In this document: piece after piece, positions 6,406 to 6,606 of the stretch
Position numbering within the stretch: the stretch's first letter is position 1
How the letters are laid out: each line of letters opens with the position of its first letter
Notes under the pieces: model-generated
Databases searched by the model: none
Told to the model about the DNA's origin: nothing
What the model saw: only the letters and a program-made list of their open reading frames with translations
NCBI GenBank assembly: GCA_946183895.1
Contig: CAMHDX010000053.1
Location: 1 to 6,606, forward strand
DNA: 6,606 nucleotides
From: an uncultured Porphyromonadaceae bacterium
Lineage (GTDB): Bacteria; Bacteroidota; Bacteroidia; Bacteroidales; Muribaculaceae
Direction of reading: 5' to 3'
Program-made: the position numbers and the translations under genes

Positions 6406-6606
6406 AACTTATCACCCCGCTGCCGTAGCACAACCGGTGCTCGCGGTCGTACAGCACCGCGAACTGTCCGGGGGCGATGCCCTGCACGGGCTCGTCGCTA
6501 TGCAACAGCCAGGTGTCGTCGGTGCCGCGACGCAAGGTGCCGGGGATGAACGCGGGCATGTGACGGTTCTTGAACGTGACCTCAACCTGCCCATCGCTCT
6601 CTTGCC
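6404..6606 (-). CDS. mnmA: tRNA-specific 2-thiouridylase MnmA, C-terminal fragment (5' end outside window)
   Basis: Only the last 66 codons and the stop are present; the frame is open to the window edge. The sequence includes GQVEVTFKNRHMPAFIPGTL and ends VQGIAPGQFAVLYDREHRLC, then YGSGVIS. The GIAPGQFAVLYD block followed by a C-x-G-S-G-V-I type ending is characteristic of the C-terminal beta-barrel of MnmA, the enzyme that thiolates U34 at the wobble position of the Lys, Glu and Gln tRNAs using ATP and a persulfide relay. The catalytic cysteines and PP-loop lie outside the window, so activity cannot be judged. The TAA stop shares two bases with the first heptamer unit (reading on the minus strand). 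A less likely alternative is a paralogous thiouridylase. Confidence 0.82.
   Translation of the reverse strand, partial: QESDGQVEVTFKNRHMPAFIPGTLRRGTDDTWLLHSDEPVQGIAPGQFAVLYDREHRLCYGSGVIS

Noticed and set aside
6099..6407. Plus-strand ORF with a CIVHCAL repeat tail
   Set aside because: It is the antisense of the BFN gene joined to the heptamer array, which is stop-free in every frame; no start signal or domain is visible.

Overview
The window comes from a Bacteroidota genome, most probably order Bacteroidales. The evidence is an Omp85 protein made as a lipoprotein (TamL type), the near-absence of Shine-Dalgarno sequences, short A/T-rich leaders, a promoter of the TTTG-N19-TA type, and a two-domain BFN-UVR 'bifunctional nuclease'. 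The GC-rich coding sequence would suit a Muribaculaceae-like gut lineage, but that is a guess. All six real genes lie on the minus strand and pack tightly, so the many long plus-strand ORFs are shadows.

In transcription order, from right to left: the last 66 codons of a tRNA 2-thiouridylase (mnmA-like); a heptanucleotide tandem array that fills nearly all of the following intergenic space; a BFN/DUF151 protein with a C-terminal UVR motif; a nucleoside:H+ symporter closely resembling E. coli NupG; the 16S rRNA m3U1498 methyltransferase RsmE; an exported TPR solenoid protein of unknown role; and the first 639 codons of TamL, an outer-membrane Omp85 lipoprotein cut by the window edge.

The four genes nupG-rsmE-TPR-tamL are separated by 7, 51 and 21 bp and probably form one transcription unit. 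A good promoter candidate lies just before nupG. The first three genes concern RNA modification and nucleic acid or nucleoside metabolism; rsmE also belongs to that theme. The last two concern the cell envelope, and the TPR protein may work with TamL in the periplasm (inference from position only).

The least explained element is the array at 6294-6405: 15 clean 7-bp units (GTGCATT with CTGCATT and GTGAATT variants). It starts at the mnmA stop codon, is stop-free in all six frames, and carries an ATG every 7 bp on the coding strand. It makes the BFN gene look 42 codons longer than it probably is. No rRNA, tRNA, CRISPR or mobile element was seen, and there is no gene-free stretch longer than 300 bp.
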